NCBI GenBank assembly: GCA_004026145.2
Contig: SWLE01000367.1
Coordinates: forward strand, 54,009-118,008
Direction: 5' to 3'
DNA: 64,000 nucleotides
DNA from: Takifugu bimaculatus
Taxonomy: Eukaryota; Chordata; Actinopteri; Tetraodontiformes; Tetraodontidae
In this document: positions 1 through 9,092 of the stretch, in pieces
Numbering within the stretch: position 1 is the first letter of the stretch
Layout of the letters: each line of letters opens with the position of its first letter
Notes under the pieces: model-generated
Database searches by the model: none
The model's input: only the letters and a program-made list of their open reading frames with translations
What the model was told of the DNA's origin: nothing
Program-made: the position numbers and the translations under genes

Positions 1-89
1 GACCTGAGCTTCAACCATCCTGGAGATGATGGAACGAAGCAGCTCTCTGCTGTTCTGGAGGATCCAGAGTTGAGCCTGGAGGTTCTCAG
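1..89 (+). CDS. LRR exon, 3' half (unit before A, cut by window edge)
   Basis: The reading frame begins DLSFNHPGDDGTKQL and ends EVLR just before a CAG|GTAGAT donor. This matches the last 89 nt of the second 174-nt LRR exon seen at 2304, 13724, 29590, 38332, 40748 and 53307. It encodes a ribonuclease-inhibitor-type leucine-rich repeat of a fish NLR. The following intron is broken after about 50 nt by a jump into the middle of a NACHT exon, so this exon belongs to an upstream module lying mostly outside the window. Confidence 0.85.
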
Positions 90-125
90 GTAGATGCAAA
101 CACCCTCCCTAAAATGAAGACCTGA

Positions 126-150
126 TACTATTTATTGATGGGCGATGTAC
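126..150 (+). other. chimeric junction: LRR intron joined to mid-NACHT exon
   Basis: The intron sequence after the LRR exon runs to TATTTATTGATG and then switches to GGCGATGTACATC, which in intact genes (11588, 27504) is the middle of the large NACHT exon. The same switch occurs at about 29812-29818 and 38553-38560, while intact units continue with AGCATGGAGACC. GATG is shared by both sides, so a microhomology or unequal-exchange event made the join and it was then copied. Confidence 0.8.
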
Positions 151-1010
151 ATCTACTTCCTGGTTGTTCAGTCCACACTGAAAAACAAGAGAGGAGACGG
201 GAAAGCTCCACAATGGAGTCCAGAGAGCTGTGAGATGATTCCAATTCTGGCAAAGCTAGCATTTGAACAACTGCAGAAAGGCAATGTGATCTTCTACGAG
301 TCCGATCTAAGAGACTGTGGCATCACCGTCAGGTCGGCTGATGCCTACTCAGGAGTGTTCACGCAGATGTTCAGAAGGGAGCGAGGACTGTTCAAGGAGG
401 AGGTGTTCTGCTTTGTCCATCTGAGTGTTCAGGAGTTTCTCGCTGCTCTTCATGCACATTTGACATTCACCAAGTCTGGCACCAACATACTGTCAGAAAA
501 AACAACCTTATTACGTTATTTACACTCTTAACTGCCCAACACCAAAATCAAACAGGCTGATTTTTACCAGTGTGCGGTGGACGAGGCCTTGCAAAATGAA
601 AACGGACACCTGGACCTGTTCCCGCGGTTCCTTTTGGGTCTTTCTCTGCCGACCAATCAGGCTCTTCTACGAGGTCTAATTAACGGTGAAGGCAGCTCAA
701 AGCCCAATCAGGAAATCATTGGCTACATCAAGAGGAAGATTGGAGAGAATCTGTCCTCAGAGAGAATCATCAACCTGTTCCACTGTCTGAACGAGCTGAA
801 CGATAGTTCACTGGTCCAGGAGGTTCAACAGAACCTCAGATCCAGAAGATTTACAAGAGAAAGTCTCTCCTCTGCTCAGTGGTCAGCTCTTGGCTTCATA
901 TTACTGTCCTCAGGACAAGACCTGGAGATGTTTGACCTGAAGAAATACTCTGCTTCAGAGTGGGTTCTTCTGAGGCTGCTGCCAGTGGTCAGAGCCTGCA
1001 GAAAAGCCCT
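143..1010 (+). pseudogene. displaced 3' part of FISNA-NACHT exon (module A)
   Basis: The sequence matches the last about 870 nt of the large exon of units B and C, covering the region after the NACHT ATPase core (winged-helix and superhelical part, for example VQEFLAALHAH). It has no splice acceptor because it starts mid-exon at the chimeric junction. A single-base change turns a lysine codon into TAA at 529-531. The frame is otherwise open again to the CT|GTAAGT donor at 1011. It is best read as an internal duplication remnant rather than a working exon, although the intact donor could still be recognised. Confidence 0.8.
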
Positions 1011-1582
1011 GTAAGTGTTCTGCAGGTGTCTGCAGGTGTCTGCAGGTGTCTACAGGTGTCTGCAGGTGGTCTGGAGGTGTTCTGCAGGTGTTCTGCAGGT
1101 GTCTGCAGGTGTTCTGCATGTGTCTGCAGGTGTCTGCAGGTGTTCTGCATGTGTCTGCAGGTGTCTGCAGGTGTTCTGCAGGTGTCTGCAGGTGTCTGCA
1201 GGTGTTCTGTAGGTGTCTGCAGGTGTCTGCAGGTGTCTGCAGGTGTTCTGCAGGTGTCTGCAGGTGTTCTGTAGGTGTCTGCAGGTGTCTGCAGGTGTCT
1301 GCAGGTGTTCTGTAGGTGTTCTGTAGGTGTCTGCAGGTATCTGCAGGTGTCTGCAGGTGTTCTGCAGTTGTTCTGCAGGTGTTCTGTAGGTGTCTGCAGG
1401 TGTCTGTAGGTGTTCTGCAGGTGTTCTGCAGGTGTTCAGCAGGTGTCTGCAGGTGTCTGCAGGTGTTCTGCAGGTGTCTGCAGGTGTTCTGTAGGTGTTC
1501 TGCAGGTGTCTGCAGGTGTCTGCAGGTGTCTGCGGGTGTTCTGCAGGTGTCTGCAGGTGTCTGCAGGTGTCTGCAGGTGTTC
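1011..1582 (+). repeat. 10/11-bp intronic minisatellite, TGTCTGCAGG / TGTTCTGCAGG
   Basis: Tandem units of 10 and 11 bp begin at the GTAAGT donor itself (GTAAGTGTTCTGCAGG) and run about 570 bp, with scattered variants (GTAGG, CATGTG). The repeat has no stop codon in most frames on either strand, so long cysteine-rich or HLQTPADTCR-like reading frames here are artefacts. Homologous arrays follow the same donor in every unit. Confidence 0.95.
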
Positions 1583-1768
1583 AGCAACACGCATCACATC
1601 TGGCAGCGTTTTAGGCAGTCGCAGTAGTTACTCCAAGAACTGATTTCATTCCGTATCATTGCACCTTCCGTCCTCATAAAGGTCAACTAAAGAAATAAGC
1701 CTGCGTCCCTGATTGTGCAGGAGAGAACCAGAAGGATTTCCTGCTTTCTTCTTCTTTTCTTTTTTCAG
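1583..1768 (+). other. remainder of intron up to LRR acceptor
   Basis: Non-repetitive intron shared almost unchanged by all units. It starts CAACACGCATCACATC and ends in a pyrimidine tract (TTCTTTTCTTTTTTCAG), a good 3' splice site. No gene is seen in it. Confidence 0.8.
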
Positions 1769-1942
1769 GTTGAGTCACTGCAATCTGAGGGAGAAGAGTT
1801 GTGAAGCTCTGTCCCCCGTCCTCAGCGCCTCCTCCTCTAGTCTGCTAGAGCTGGACCTGAGGGACAATGACCTGAGGGATTCAGGGCTGAACGAGCTCTC
1901 TGTTGGTCTGAAGAGTCCACACTGCCGGCTGGAGATCCTCAG
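1769..1942 (+). CDS. LRR exon 1, unit A
   Basis: A 174-nt exon in phase 2-2, bounded by CTTTTTTCAG and CAG|GTTAGT. It encodes about 58 residues with LSHCNLREKSCEAL and LLELDLRDNDLRDSGLNEL, the classic fish NLR LRR pattern (LxxCxLxxxxCxxL, LxxLDLxxNxLxDSG). The phase symmetry means such exons can be added or skipped without breaking the frame. The reading frame is intact. Confidence 0.88.
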
Positions 1943-2214
1943 GTTAGTGCTCCTTATCAGCATCATCAGTTTTTCTAAATGGCAGCTTGAAATGTTGGTT
2001 ATCTTCCAAAAAGAGGAAATATCTTTCCCAAAAATGCCGACCAGCCGACCACTGTTCACTCCCACAGCTTTTAAAATGACTTAGTCTGGTTCTGGTTCCT
2101 GTGCTTCGCTCCCCAGTCAGGTCCAGGCCCCGACACACGACCCAGAACTTTGCATAAATGAGCTGTTAATTAGTGAGCAATGTGTGTGTGTGTGTGTGTG
2201 TGTGTTTGTGGTGG

Positions 2215-2284
<70 letters not shown>

Positions 2285-2303
2285 TGGATGTGCTTGCATG
2301 CAG
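1943..2303 (+). repeat. intron with (TG)n tract before LRR acceptor, unit A
   Basis: About 230 bp of plain intron precede a nearly pure TG tract at about 2180-2283, interrupted by TTTGTGGTGGT and CG. The tract ends about 20 nt before the acceptor ATGCTTGCATGCAG-like site at 2303. The same arrangement occurs in all units with different tract lengths. No coding sequence is seen. Confidence 0.9.
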
Positions 2304-2477
2304 GTTATCGGGCTGTCTCATCACAGCAGAAGGATGTTCTTCTCTGGCCTCAGCGTTGAGGTCCAACCCAACCCATCTAAAAGAACTGGACCTGAGCTTC
2401 AACCATCCTGGAGATGATGGAACGAAGCAGCTCTCTGCTGTTCTGGAGGATCCAGAGTTGAGCCTGGAGGTTCTCAG
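2304..2477 (+). CDS. LRR exon 2, unit A
   Basis: A 174-nt exon, phase 2-2, between TTGCATGCAG and CAG|GTAGAT. It encodes LSGCLITAEGCSSLASAL followed by LKELDLSFNHPGDDG, the second LRR pair of the gene. The last codon is split and is completed by the linker exon at 2954. Confidence 0.88.
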
Positions 2478-2953
2478 GTAGATGCAAACACCCTCCCTAA
2501 AATGAAGACCTGATACTATTTATTGATGAGCATGGAGACCTTCCAGACGTTCGGTGGTTCAAGCAGCACATTGTGAGATCTGAACCACCTCTGAGCAGAG
2601 AGATGTGATGCTTTCTGGACCTTCAGGGTACGAGAACCCACATAAGGGAGAATAAAAGGGTCACGTCAGAGATACAAAAAGATCAGGTGATGCCAGCACA
2701 ACCATCTGGGCTGCAGCCACTGCCTGTGAGGGAATCCTTAGAGAGAAATAGGCAAAGTTCTCCTCCATGACGTTGGCATATGGAGAGATGTCACAAATCC
2801 AGCTCTGAGGTTCACAAACCGAATCAAGAGCAAACCGGTTCAGGCAGACCCAAAGTCAGGGACGAACAGTGTAGAGCTCAAGGTTGAGGTGGCATCTGTT
2901 GAACCTCTGTCCTGCCTTGGATTTCATTTCCTCTGTGTCTTCTCCCAATCCAG
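2478..2953 (+). other. intron between LRR exon 2 and linker exon, unit A
   Basis: 476 bp with no supported gene, shared nearly unchanged with units B, C (third module) and D. It ends with the acceptor TTCTCCCAATCCAG. Short reading frames here are not conserved as proteins between the units. Confidence 0.7.
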
Positions 2954-3000
2954 ACTGGACCATTGTGGGAAAGAGAGACTTAAGAGTGGTGTGAAGAAGT
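2954..3000 (+). CDS. 47-nt linker exon, unit A
   Basis: The exon lies between CCCAATCCAG and GT|GTAAGT and is in phase with both neighbours. It encodes LDHCGKERLKSGVKK and joins to YHCELSVDTNTVH in the next exon. This corresponds to the short LRR-to-PRY linker of fish NLR-B30.2 genes (in related genes a DHGGE..xKxGLRKYxCEL motif). Confidence 0.82.
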
Positions 3001-3110
3001 GTAAGTGATCAACTTGATGCGTCAGCACGTCACGCTCTGAAAAAAGCAGCAGTTAGTGGACTCAGTTGTGTTTCATGAGCCGGTTCCTGGTTCCTCCTCT
3101 CTCCCTTTAG

Positions 3111-3664
3111 ATCACTGTGAGCTCAGCGTGGACACCAACACCGTCCACAGGTCAATCCAAGTGTCCAACAACAGGGTGATGTGGAGAAGGGCCGAGGACC
3201 AACCATATCCAGACCATCCAGAGAGGTTTGAGGACTGTCCCCAGCTGCTGTGTAGCAACAGCCTAACTGGTCGCTGTTACTGGGAGGTGGAGTGGACAGG
3301 ACGGGTTTTTATTTCTGTGGCATACAAAAAGATCTGGAGACATGGAAACCGTCTCCAATGCTGGTTTGGAAGGAATCAGCAGTCTTGGAGCCTTGAGTGT
3401 TCTGGCAGAGGTTACTCTGTCCTCCACGATAACAAAAGGGTAGACCTCCTCCCCTTCTCATCCACTGATCCTCGGAGAGTCGGCGTCTATGTGAACTACC
3501 CCGCTGGCACTGTGACCTTCTACAGAATCACCACCGACGCCCTGGTCCACCTCCATACCTTCAAAGCCACATTCACTGAACCGCTGTTCCCCGGCTTTGG
3601 CTTTCGTTTATGGTCTGGGTCCTCGGTGCGTTTGTGTTCGAACGCAGGAGAAGCTTCCGTCTGA
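3111..3664 (+). CDS. PRY-SPRY (B30.2) terminal exon, unit A
   Basis: The exon starts after CTCCCTTTAG and ends at TGA 3662-3664, giving about 184 codons. PRY begins CELSVDTNTVHRSIQVS. SPRY hallmarks follow in order: GRCYWEVEW, ISVAYKKI, CWFGRNQQSWSL, YSVLHDNK, RRVGVYVNYPAGTVTFYRI and FTEPLFPGFGF. The domain is a beta-sandwich at the C-terminus of many fish NLRs and is presumed to bind ligands. It is intact here, but the matching N-terminal exons lie outside the window or are displaced. A few codons differ in every paralogue (see findings). Confidence 0.9.
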
Positions 3665-4820
3665 AGAAACACGAGGGTTGAGCTCACGGCCTGAATATGA
3701 GTTCTAGACCTGCTGGATGTTCATCATGAAGGTCCCGTCTGTCCAACCAACCTCATCTTTCCTATTGCTGATTCCACAGGTTGTCAGGAGAGAGCAACGT
3801 GATTCTAGGAAAACTGGCTGTTTTTCTACACCTCTTTGTCCTTTATTTTTAATTTTCCTGGTGAGATTAAACCTCTTTTTCCAAAACGACTCAGCCAAGT
3901 TGGCCTCATCCTTCATGATCACCACGAGAACTCACAGATGTAAACAGTAACATAGATCCCAAGAGGAGACAGAGAGCTTAGAACGGAGAAGAGACAAAAT
4001 TAACATCCAACATAAGAAAAGCAATGTCAGTTCTCACTCAGATACATTTTTAAGGGTCTTGAATTGTCCAAGCGCGAACTATGGGGTGTTTAGAATGTTA
4101 TTCCACAGCCAGCTAAATAATCATAGAGCTCTGGAAAGGCTGCCATCTAGTGGAGCAAATGTTGTAGGCACCATATAACACAACTGTGATCATCAGTATA
4201 AATCTGTATTCTAAAAAACAAGCATCTTCAGAGTCACCCTTGACTTAAAAATAGTCTCATGGTGAATCACAATACAAGAGGAAACAGCATCTGCATGTTG
4301 TCAAGAGGACATTTCTGATATTCCAATATTTATGTTTTTAACTGTCGTGCTGATCACGGCCATGTTGGGGGGGGGTTGAAGGTCTAGAACAGCACCAGAC
4401 TCGTGACTAAAGATGACACAGAAGCAGTCCGGGATTTTTGACCACAATTCCAATGAAGCAGGAATCAGAAATAAACTGGATCACAGTGGGATTGTGGAGC
4501 ACGTCTGAGATGTTCAGCCATCGTAGCTCTGGTGCAGTAAAGATGAAGTATTCTACATATACGGCTGAATATATAGTTAGAACTAAATGCATCAGTGAGG
4601 CCTTCCTTCCTCTCACAGCATCATTAACAGCTTCACAGGCTGAAACAGGCCATTGATATTTAGACTATTGATCAACGGCTGCTCCTGTTAGGAGAATCAA
4701 TAGAAAAATCAGGTCGTGCCCCCACAATAGAACATGGCTGCACGAGTGTGCACTGTAGCGCACGGCGCACTTCCTGCACCTCCCACCTCCATGACCTCAC
4801 TGTCAGGGGATCAACCTTTG
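3665..4820 (+). other. 3' UTR and downstream flank of unit A
   Basis: Sequence after the B30.2 stop that is shared by units A, C and D and in part by B. An ATTAAA hexamer at 3866-3871 is a candidate poly(A) signal. The stretch is AT-rich and carries a short G run near 4366. Short reading frames such as that at 4438 recur in A, C and D but have no recognisable domain, so no gene is called. Confidence 0.6.
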
Positions 4821-4829
4821 CCAGAGGAG

Positions 4830-5178
4830 CCACTCTGTGCCGCTCCGCCCCCACGGTGAGGGCGTCCACGGTCTGCGGCCTCCACCCGTCTCAACGCTGT
4901 GCCGCTCCGCCCCCACGGTGAGGGCGTCCACGGTCTGCGGCCTCCACCCGTCTCAACGCTGTGCCGCTCCGCCCCCACGGTGAGGGCGTCCACGGTCTGC
5001 GGCCTCCACCTGTCTCAACTCTGTGCCGCTCCGCCCCCACGGTGAGGGCGTCCGCGGTCTGCGGCCTCCACCCGTCTCAACGCTGTGCCGCTCCGCCCCC
5101 AGGGTGAGGGAGTCCGCGGTCTGCAGCCTCCACCCGTCTCAACGCTGTGCCGCTCCGCCCCCATGGTGAGGGCACGCT
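4830..5178. repeat. 62-bp GC-rich satellite, unit A
   Basis: About five to six units with a 62-bp period: successive CGTCCACGGTCTGCGG starts lie at 4863, 4925 and 4987. Each unit has a GCTCCGCCCCC block (a GC-box-like motif), several CpGs, and CACGGTGAGGG. Homologous arrays lie at the same place in units B, C and D with other copy numbers. Arginine/proline-rich reading frames across it are not genes. Confidence 0.92.
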
Positions 5179-5845
5179 GTCCCGTCTAGAGCGGAGCGTG
5201 AACATCTGTGATGGCTTTGAAGAGTTTCTGTGTGAGACACCTGGTGATGTGACCAGTGTCACCACTGTGTCCTCCACAGCCTTGATGGGGCTGAAGAACA
5301 GGTGACCCGACAGCATGGATCCGCTACACCTGCCTCAGGTAACCGTCTTGGTGTCGTCGCTCTAGAACGGAACCGTTTCATTCAGGGTGGCGCCGACGGC
5401 GATATGAAGCTGTTCAAACTGTCGACGGCAGAGCGGAGTGTGTTTGGGTCATGGTGGTGGAATTTTACTGCTGCTGGACCCTCGAGTGATCGATATCCTA
5501 GTGTGTGTGTGAGTGTTAGTGTGAGTGGTGTGTGTGTGAGTGTGAGTTAGTGTGTGAATGTGAGTGGTGTGTGTGTGAGTGTGTGTGAGTGGTGTGTGTG
5601 TGAGTGTGAGTTAGTGTGTGAATGTGAGTGGTGTGAGTGTGTGTGTGTGAGAGTGGTGTGTGTGTGTGTGTGTGCTGTAAATTCTAATATCAATATCAAA
5701 TTGATGTTTCTGTTTGTTCCTTTCAGACATTTTCTGCCCCCCAACAAAGTGACACTGAGAGATGCAAAAACACAACCGACGGTATTTATTAAGAAATAGA
5801 AATCAGTCTGTTTTAAACTCATTTTTATCCCATTGAAGTGAAGCA

Positions 5846-5885
<40 letters not shown>

Positions 5886-5896
5886 GCTGTCCTCAG
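5179..5896. other. shared flank plus TG/GAGT simple repeats, unit A
   Basis: A conserved unique flank (AGCGGAGCGTGAACATC onward) recurs after the satellite in all units. It is followed by GTGT/GAGT low-complexity DNA at about 5500-5675, a short unique stretch, and a (GT)n run at 5850-5883. No gene is supported. A short reading frame at 5302 is repeated in units A-D but matches no family I know. Confidence 0.6.
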
Positions 5897-6863
5897 TCTG
5901 CGCTCCACTGTGGTGTTGATGGAAGCTGAGACGCAGGAGTCCGACCGGTGGGACGTCCCAGAGCTGCAGGACGCTGGTGTCCCCTGGTCAGGTATCACTT
6001 GTAACCTGCCCAGGTGTTTTCAGGGATCCGACTACGGAATCGTAACAACGTGCATTTCCAGCATTTCCAAAACTTTCCAGGGTGATACCTCCCTTTCATA
6101 CTCAGTAGTTGTAATCTGAGGACAGAACCCCATAATAATCCATCTGAAGGACCAACGTGAACCTATTAATAATCAGCTATTCCAGGACTATTCCTTAAAT
6201 CTCAAGATCTGGAATTGTGCCCCTGTTTCACTGCTAACGCTAAATCTTTACACTGATCCAGGAAAGAGAATTTAAAACCAGATGATCTTTCTTCTTCAAC
6301 CTTTGCTGGTTCTGCTCAGCTTTGGATCCTCTGGGTAAAGTGTTGCGGGTGTCCCGCTCGGCGGGGAAGCTGCTCCTGCTGCTCGCCTTCCTCTACGTCT
6401 TCATCTGCTCCCTCGACGTCCTCACCTCTGCTTTCCAGCTCATCGGAGGTAACCGCGGTTCTCCCGAGCGTCTGGGGTCTCACGGGGACGCTCTGTAGGC
6501 CTGGACCATCCAGCGCAGGTGCTGCTGCCTCAGGAGGCTCCACCTGAACCACCTTTGGTTGAACACATCCAGGTAAAGCAGCAGGGAACATCTTCCAGGA
6601 CAGCTGGGTCCTGTCCAACCCAGTGGCCGGACTGGTGATGGGCATCCTGGTCACGCTGCTGGTCCAGAGCTCGTCCACCTCCTCCTCCTCCATCGTCGTC
6701 AGCATGGGCTCCTCTGGACGTGAGTATGACCCCCCCCCCCCCCACACACACACACACAGGTGATGTCAGTGAGTAAGAATGTGCTCTGGCAGTACTGACG
6801 GTGGAGCTGGCCATCCCCGTCATCATGGGCACCAACATGGGCACCTCCGTCACCAACACGCTG
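5897..6863 (+). pseudogene. slc34a2: SLC34-type sodium-phosphate cotransporter, N-terminal exons (partial gene)
   Basis: Four exons join in frame: 5897-5991, 6320-6448, 6573-6719 and 6793-6863. Exon 1 gives WDVPELQDAGVPWS, exon 2 GKVLRVSRSAGKLLLLL and FICSLDVLTSAFQLIGG, exon 3 GKAAGNIF, NPVAGLVMGILVTLL and VQSSSTSSS, and exon 4 LAIPVIMGTNMGTSVTNTL. These match the NaPi-IIb order, and QSSSTSSS is the signature of its first inverted repeat. The protein imports inorganic phosphate with Na+ at the apical membrane. Donors and acceptors are present for exons 1-3. Exon 4 stops abruptly after TNTL with no donor, and the next exon type is only found 57 kb away (63563). The gene is therefore split or truncated; the four exons are open but not a complete gene. 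Confidence 0.8.
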
Positions 6864-7042
6864 AGTGAACAACAAAACATTTGTATTTTTCCATAAAATT
6901 AGGATATCAAGGTTTTAGTTTAGTTTTAGTTAAGAAAAGTTGTTAGTTGCTTTGGCCAGTTGAACTAACGGTTTATTGGCAGTGGTGCAGCAACACTTCA
7001 TCTTTGTGGGTCTCCAATCAACCAACGTTCATGTTTTTAGAC
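6864..7042. other. short unique stretch after truncated SLC34 exon
   Basis: AT-rich intron-like DNA without a recognisable gene, between the broken exon 4 and the GTTAAC minisatellite. Confidence 0.5.
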
Positions 7043-7413
7043 TGTTAACCCTGGGACTGGTTAACCCTGGGGCTAGTTGACCCTGGGACTGGTTAACCTT
7101 GGGACTGGTTAAACCTGGGGCTGGATAACCCTGGGGCTGGTTAACTTTGGGACTGGTTAACCCTGGGGCTGGTTAACCCTGGGGCTGGTTAACTTTGGGA
7201 CTGGTTAACCCTGGGTTGACACTGGTTAACACTGGTTCAACCCTGGGACTAGTTGACCCTGGGGCTAGTTAACCCCGGTTAACCCCAGGACTAGTTAAAC
7301 CTGGGGCTACTTAACCCTAGGACTGGTTAACCCCGGGACTAGTTAGCCCCGGTTAACCTTAGGTTGACCCTGGGTCTAGTTGACCCTGCGACTAGTTAAC
7401 CCTGGTTAACCCT
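7043..7413. repeat. about 16-bp GGTTAACCCTGGGACT minisatellite
   Basis: Imperfect tandem units with variants GGGGCT and GACTAG. The same repeat occurs at about 62800-63405 just before a later SLC34 exon, so both derive from one SLC34 intron that was duplicated. Confidence 0.9.
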
Positions 7414-7474
7414 AGTACACAGAGTGATGCAATATTAGCCAAGGAACCAATGAATTCTGCTTTATTAAACTTTC

Positions 7475-7806
7475 TTTCTTCCTCCCACCCTCCCTCTACC
7501 TTCCTCCCTCCCTCCTTCCCTTCCTCCCTCCCTCCCTCTCTCCCTTCCTCCCTCCCTCTCTCCCTCCCTCCCTCTATCCCTCCCTCCCTCCCTCTCTCTC
7601 TTCCTCCCTTCCTTTCTTCCTCTCCCTCCCTCCCTCCTCCCTCCTCCCTCCCTCCCTCCCTCTCCCTTCCTCCCTCCCTCCCTTCCTCTCCCTTCCTCCC
7701 TCTCTCCCTCCCTCCCTCCCTCCCTCCCTTCCTCTCCCTCCCTCTCTCCCTCCCTCCCTTCCTCTCCCTTCCTCCCTCCCTCCCTCCCTCTCTCCCTCCC
7801 TCCTTT
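7475..7806. repeat. (CCCT)n/(CCTT)n pyrimidine tract
   Basis: About 330 bp of CCCTCC/CTTCC microsatellite, purine-rich on the other strand. The same flank plus tract begins again at the window's right end (about 63970), which shows that the two SLC34 regions are homologous. SLPP-rich and REGG-rich reading frames are artefacts. Confidence 0.95.
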
Positions 7807-7959
7807 CATGTCCCGTTACTGACAACCAACTTTGGACCATCGTAAATGACTCATTCAACCTTTAAACCATCTCCTGTACGATGGTGTTTGGTGACGGAGG
7901 CTCTGAAGAGAAGGTGCAAAGTTCACTCCTGAAATGTTCCTTCACTCACTTGATTGCAG

Positions 7960-8257
7960 GTCTACTGCCAACAGGACGCTACAATGGCCCAAGAGACCCT
8001 GCTGAATGTTCTGGAGGATTTAACTGAGGAAGAATTCAATAAATTCAAATTTTACCTGAAAGATCCTGGAATCATGGGAGGCTTCAACCCGATTAAAAAC
8101 TACCAACTAGAGACCAGAGAGAGGACGGTCGTTGTGGATTTGATGGTGAACGCTTACAAAGATCAAGGAGCCGTGGAAGTCACCAAGAAGATTTTAGAGA
8201 AGATACCTCGGAACGACATTCTGCAAAATCTTTCAGCTGTCAGTTCAGATCCAGAAG
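7960..8257 (+). CDS. PYRIN domain exon, unit B
   Basis: The exon follows ATTGCAG at 7959 and ends at GAAG|GTCAGT. The likely start is ATG 7984, giving 91 codons plus one nt (phase 1). MAQETLLNVLEDLTEEEF and FYLKDPG fit the six-helix PYD fold (death-fold superfamily) of fish NLRs. PYDs bind the PYD of ASC-like adaptors to build inflammasome filaments. The frame joins the FISNA exon at 10591 exactly. If the donor is not used, translation runs five codons into the intron and stops at about 8274, giving a PYD-only product of 97 residues. Confidence 0.85.
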
Positions 8258-9092
8258 GTCAGTTTCTGTTCTAAAGCCTTTAATACAGGAGAGGTTAAAG
8301 GTTAAACTGTTTCTCTAGTTCGTTATCAGTGTTGCTGAGAATAAAGTGCTGAACGGAGAACAGAAAGCTCAAAACACGTCGGGTAAAACATCTTTACACT
8401 AAAATGTTTCAGAGAATTCCAGAGTTGTTTCATGATGATATATTCATAAAGCACTTTAAAACAATCATTACAATTATAAAGCAGCTCAGATAAAATAAGT
8501 ATAAAAGAACACGGAAGAAAAACGACAAAAACAATAAAAGCAGGATCAAAGTCTCATAGCCGGATCAAGGTGCATTTTGAGATGGCTTTTAAAGATGTGG
8601 AGTAAAGGAGGCTGTCTAACGTCCGATGGCAGATGGCTTCATGATTTAGGAGCAGCACTCCAGGTGGTTCTGCTGAGATTCTGGTGCCTCCGGGAGCCGA
8701 TCAGCCGCCCTGAGGCCCAAAATCACAAGATTGCTGCATCAGAGGACTTTACAGGCAGCACAGGTGTGATGTCCTCCGTCCTTAGCCCCTCAAACCAGGT
8801 CAGGAAAAACCTGGAGAAACCTGGAGGAGATCCACAGCTGAGGGATCCGTCTCCCTGGGACGGGCAGACGTGCAGCAGAGGCCACGTGCACAGAGCACAT
8901 CAGCATTAACAGTAATATACCAGGTCCAGGTGCATCTTCAGACGTCCTCATCAGAGATGTGGCCCACCTTCATCCTCCGGGTCCTGATGGAGCGAATCCA
9001 GGATCAGCAAGACCAGAGAAAACCAAGACCGGCAATATGTGCATTTATGTAGGAGAATATGGGAACGGGCAGGAGAGGACAGACGGGCCATG
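8258..9092 (+). other. intron 1, first part, unit B
   Basis: Intron DNA shared with units C and D. The section at about 8570-8710 (TTTTAAAGATGTGGAGTAAAG and following) resembles a dispersed fish repeat 3' end that I cannot assign. No gene is seen; reading frames at 8577 and 8870 recur in unit C without domain features. Confidence 0.55.

Noticed and set aside
955..1590. Long reading frames on both strands over the CTGCAG minisatellites (also 12404-13006, 28236-28853, 39292-39987, 50687-51421)
   Set aside because: The 10/11-bp units contain no stop codon in any frame, so open frames arise automatically. The protein sequence follows the repeat, and the region is intronic after a GTAAGT donor.
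2117..2402. CVCVCV and THTHTH reading frames around TG tracts (all units, also 17553-18374, 44084-44578, 59096-59755)
   Set aside because: Simple translation of (TG)n or GAGT DNA.
4438..4656. Small frame repeated at 42881 and 57739
   Set aside because: Its conservation equals that of the surrounding non-coding flank, so it reflects duplication rather than coding constraint.
7450..7845. Serine/leucine/proline-rich and REGG-rich reading frames
   Set aside because: They lie in a (CCCT)n microsatellite with no start context or domain.
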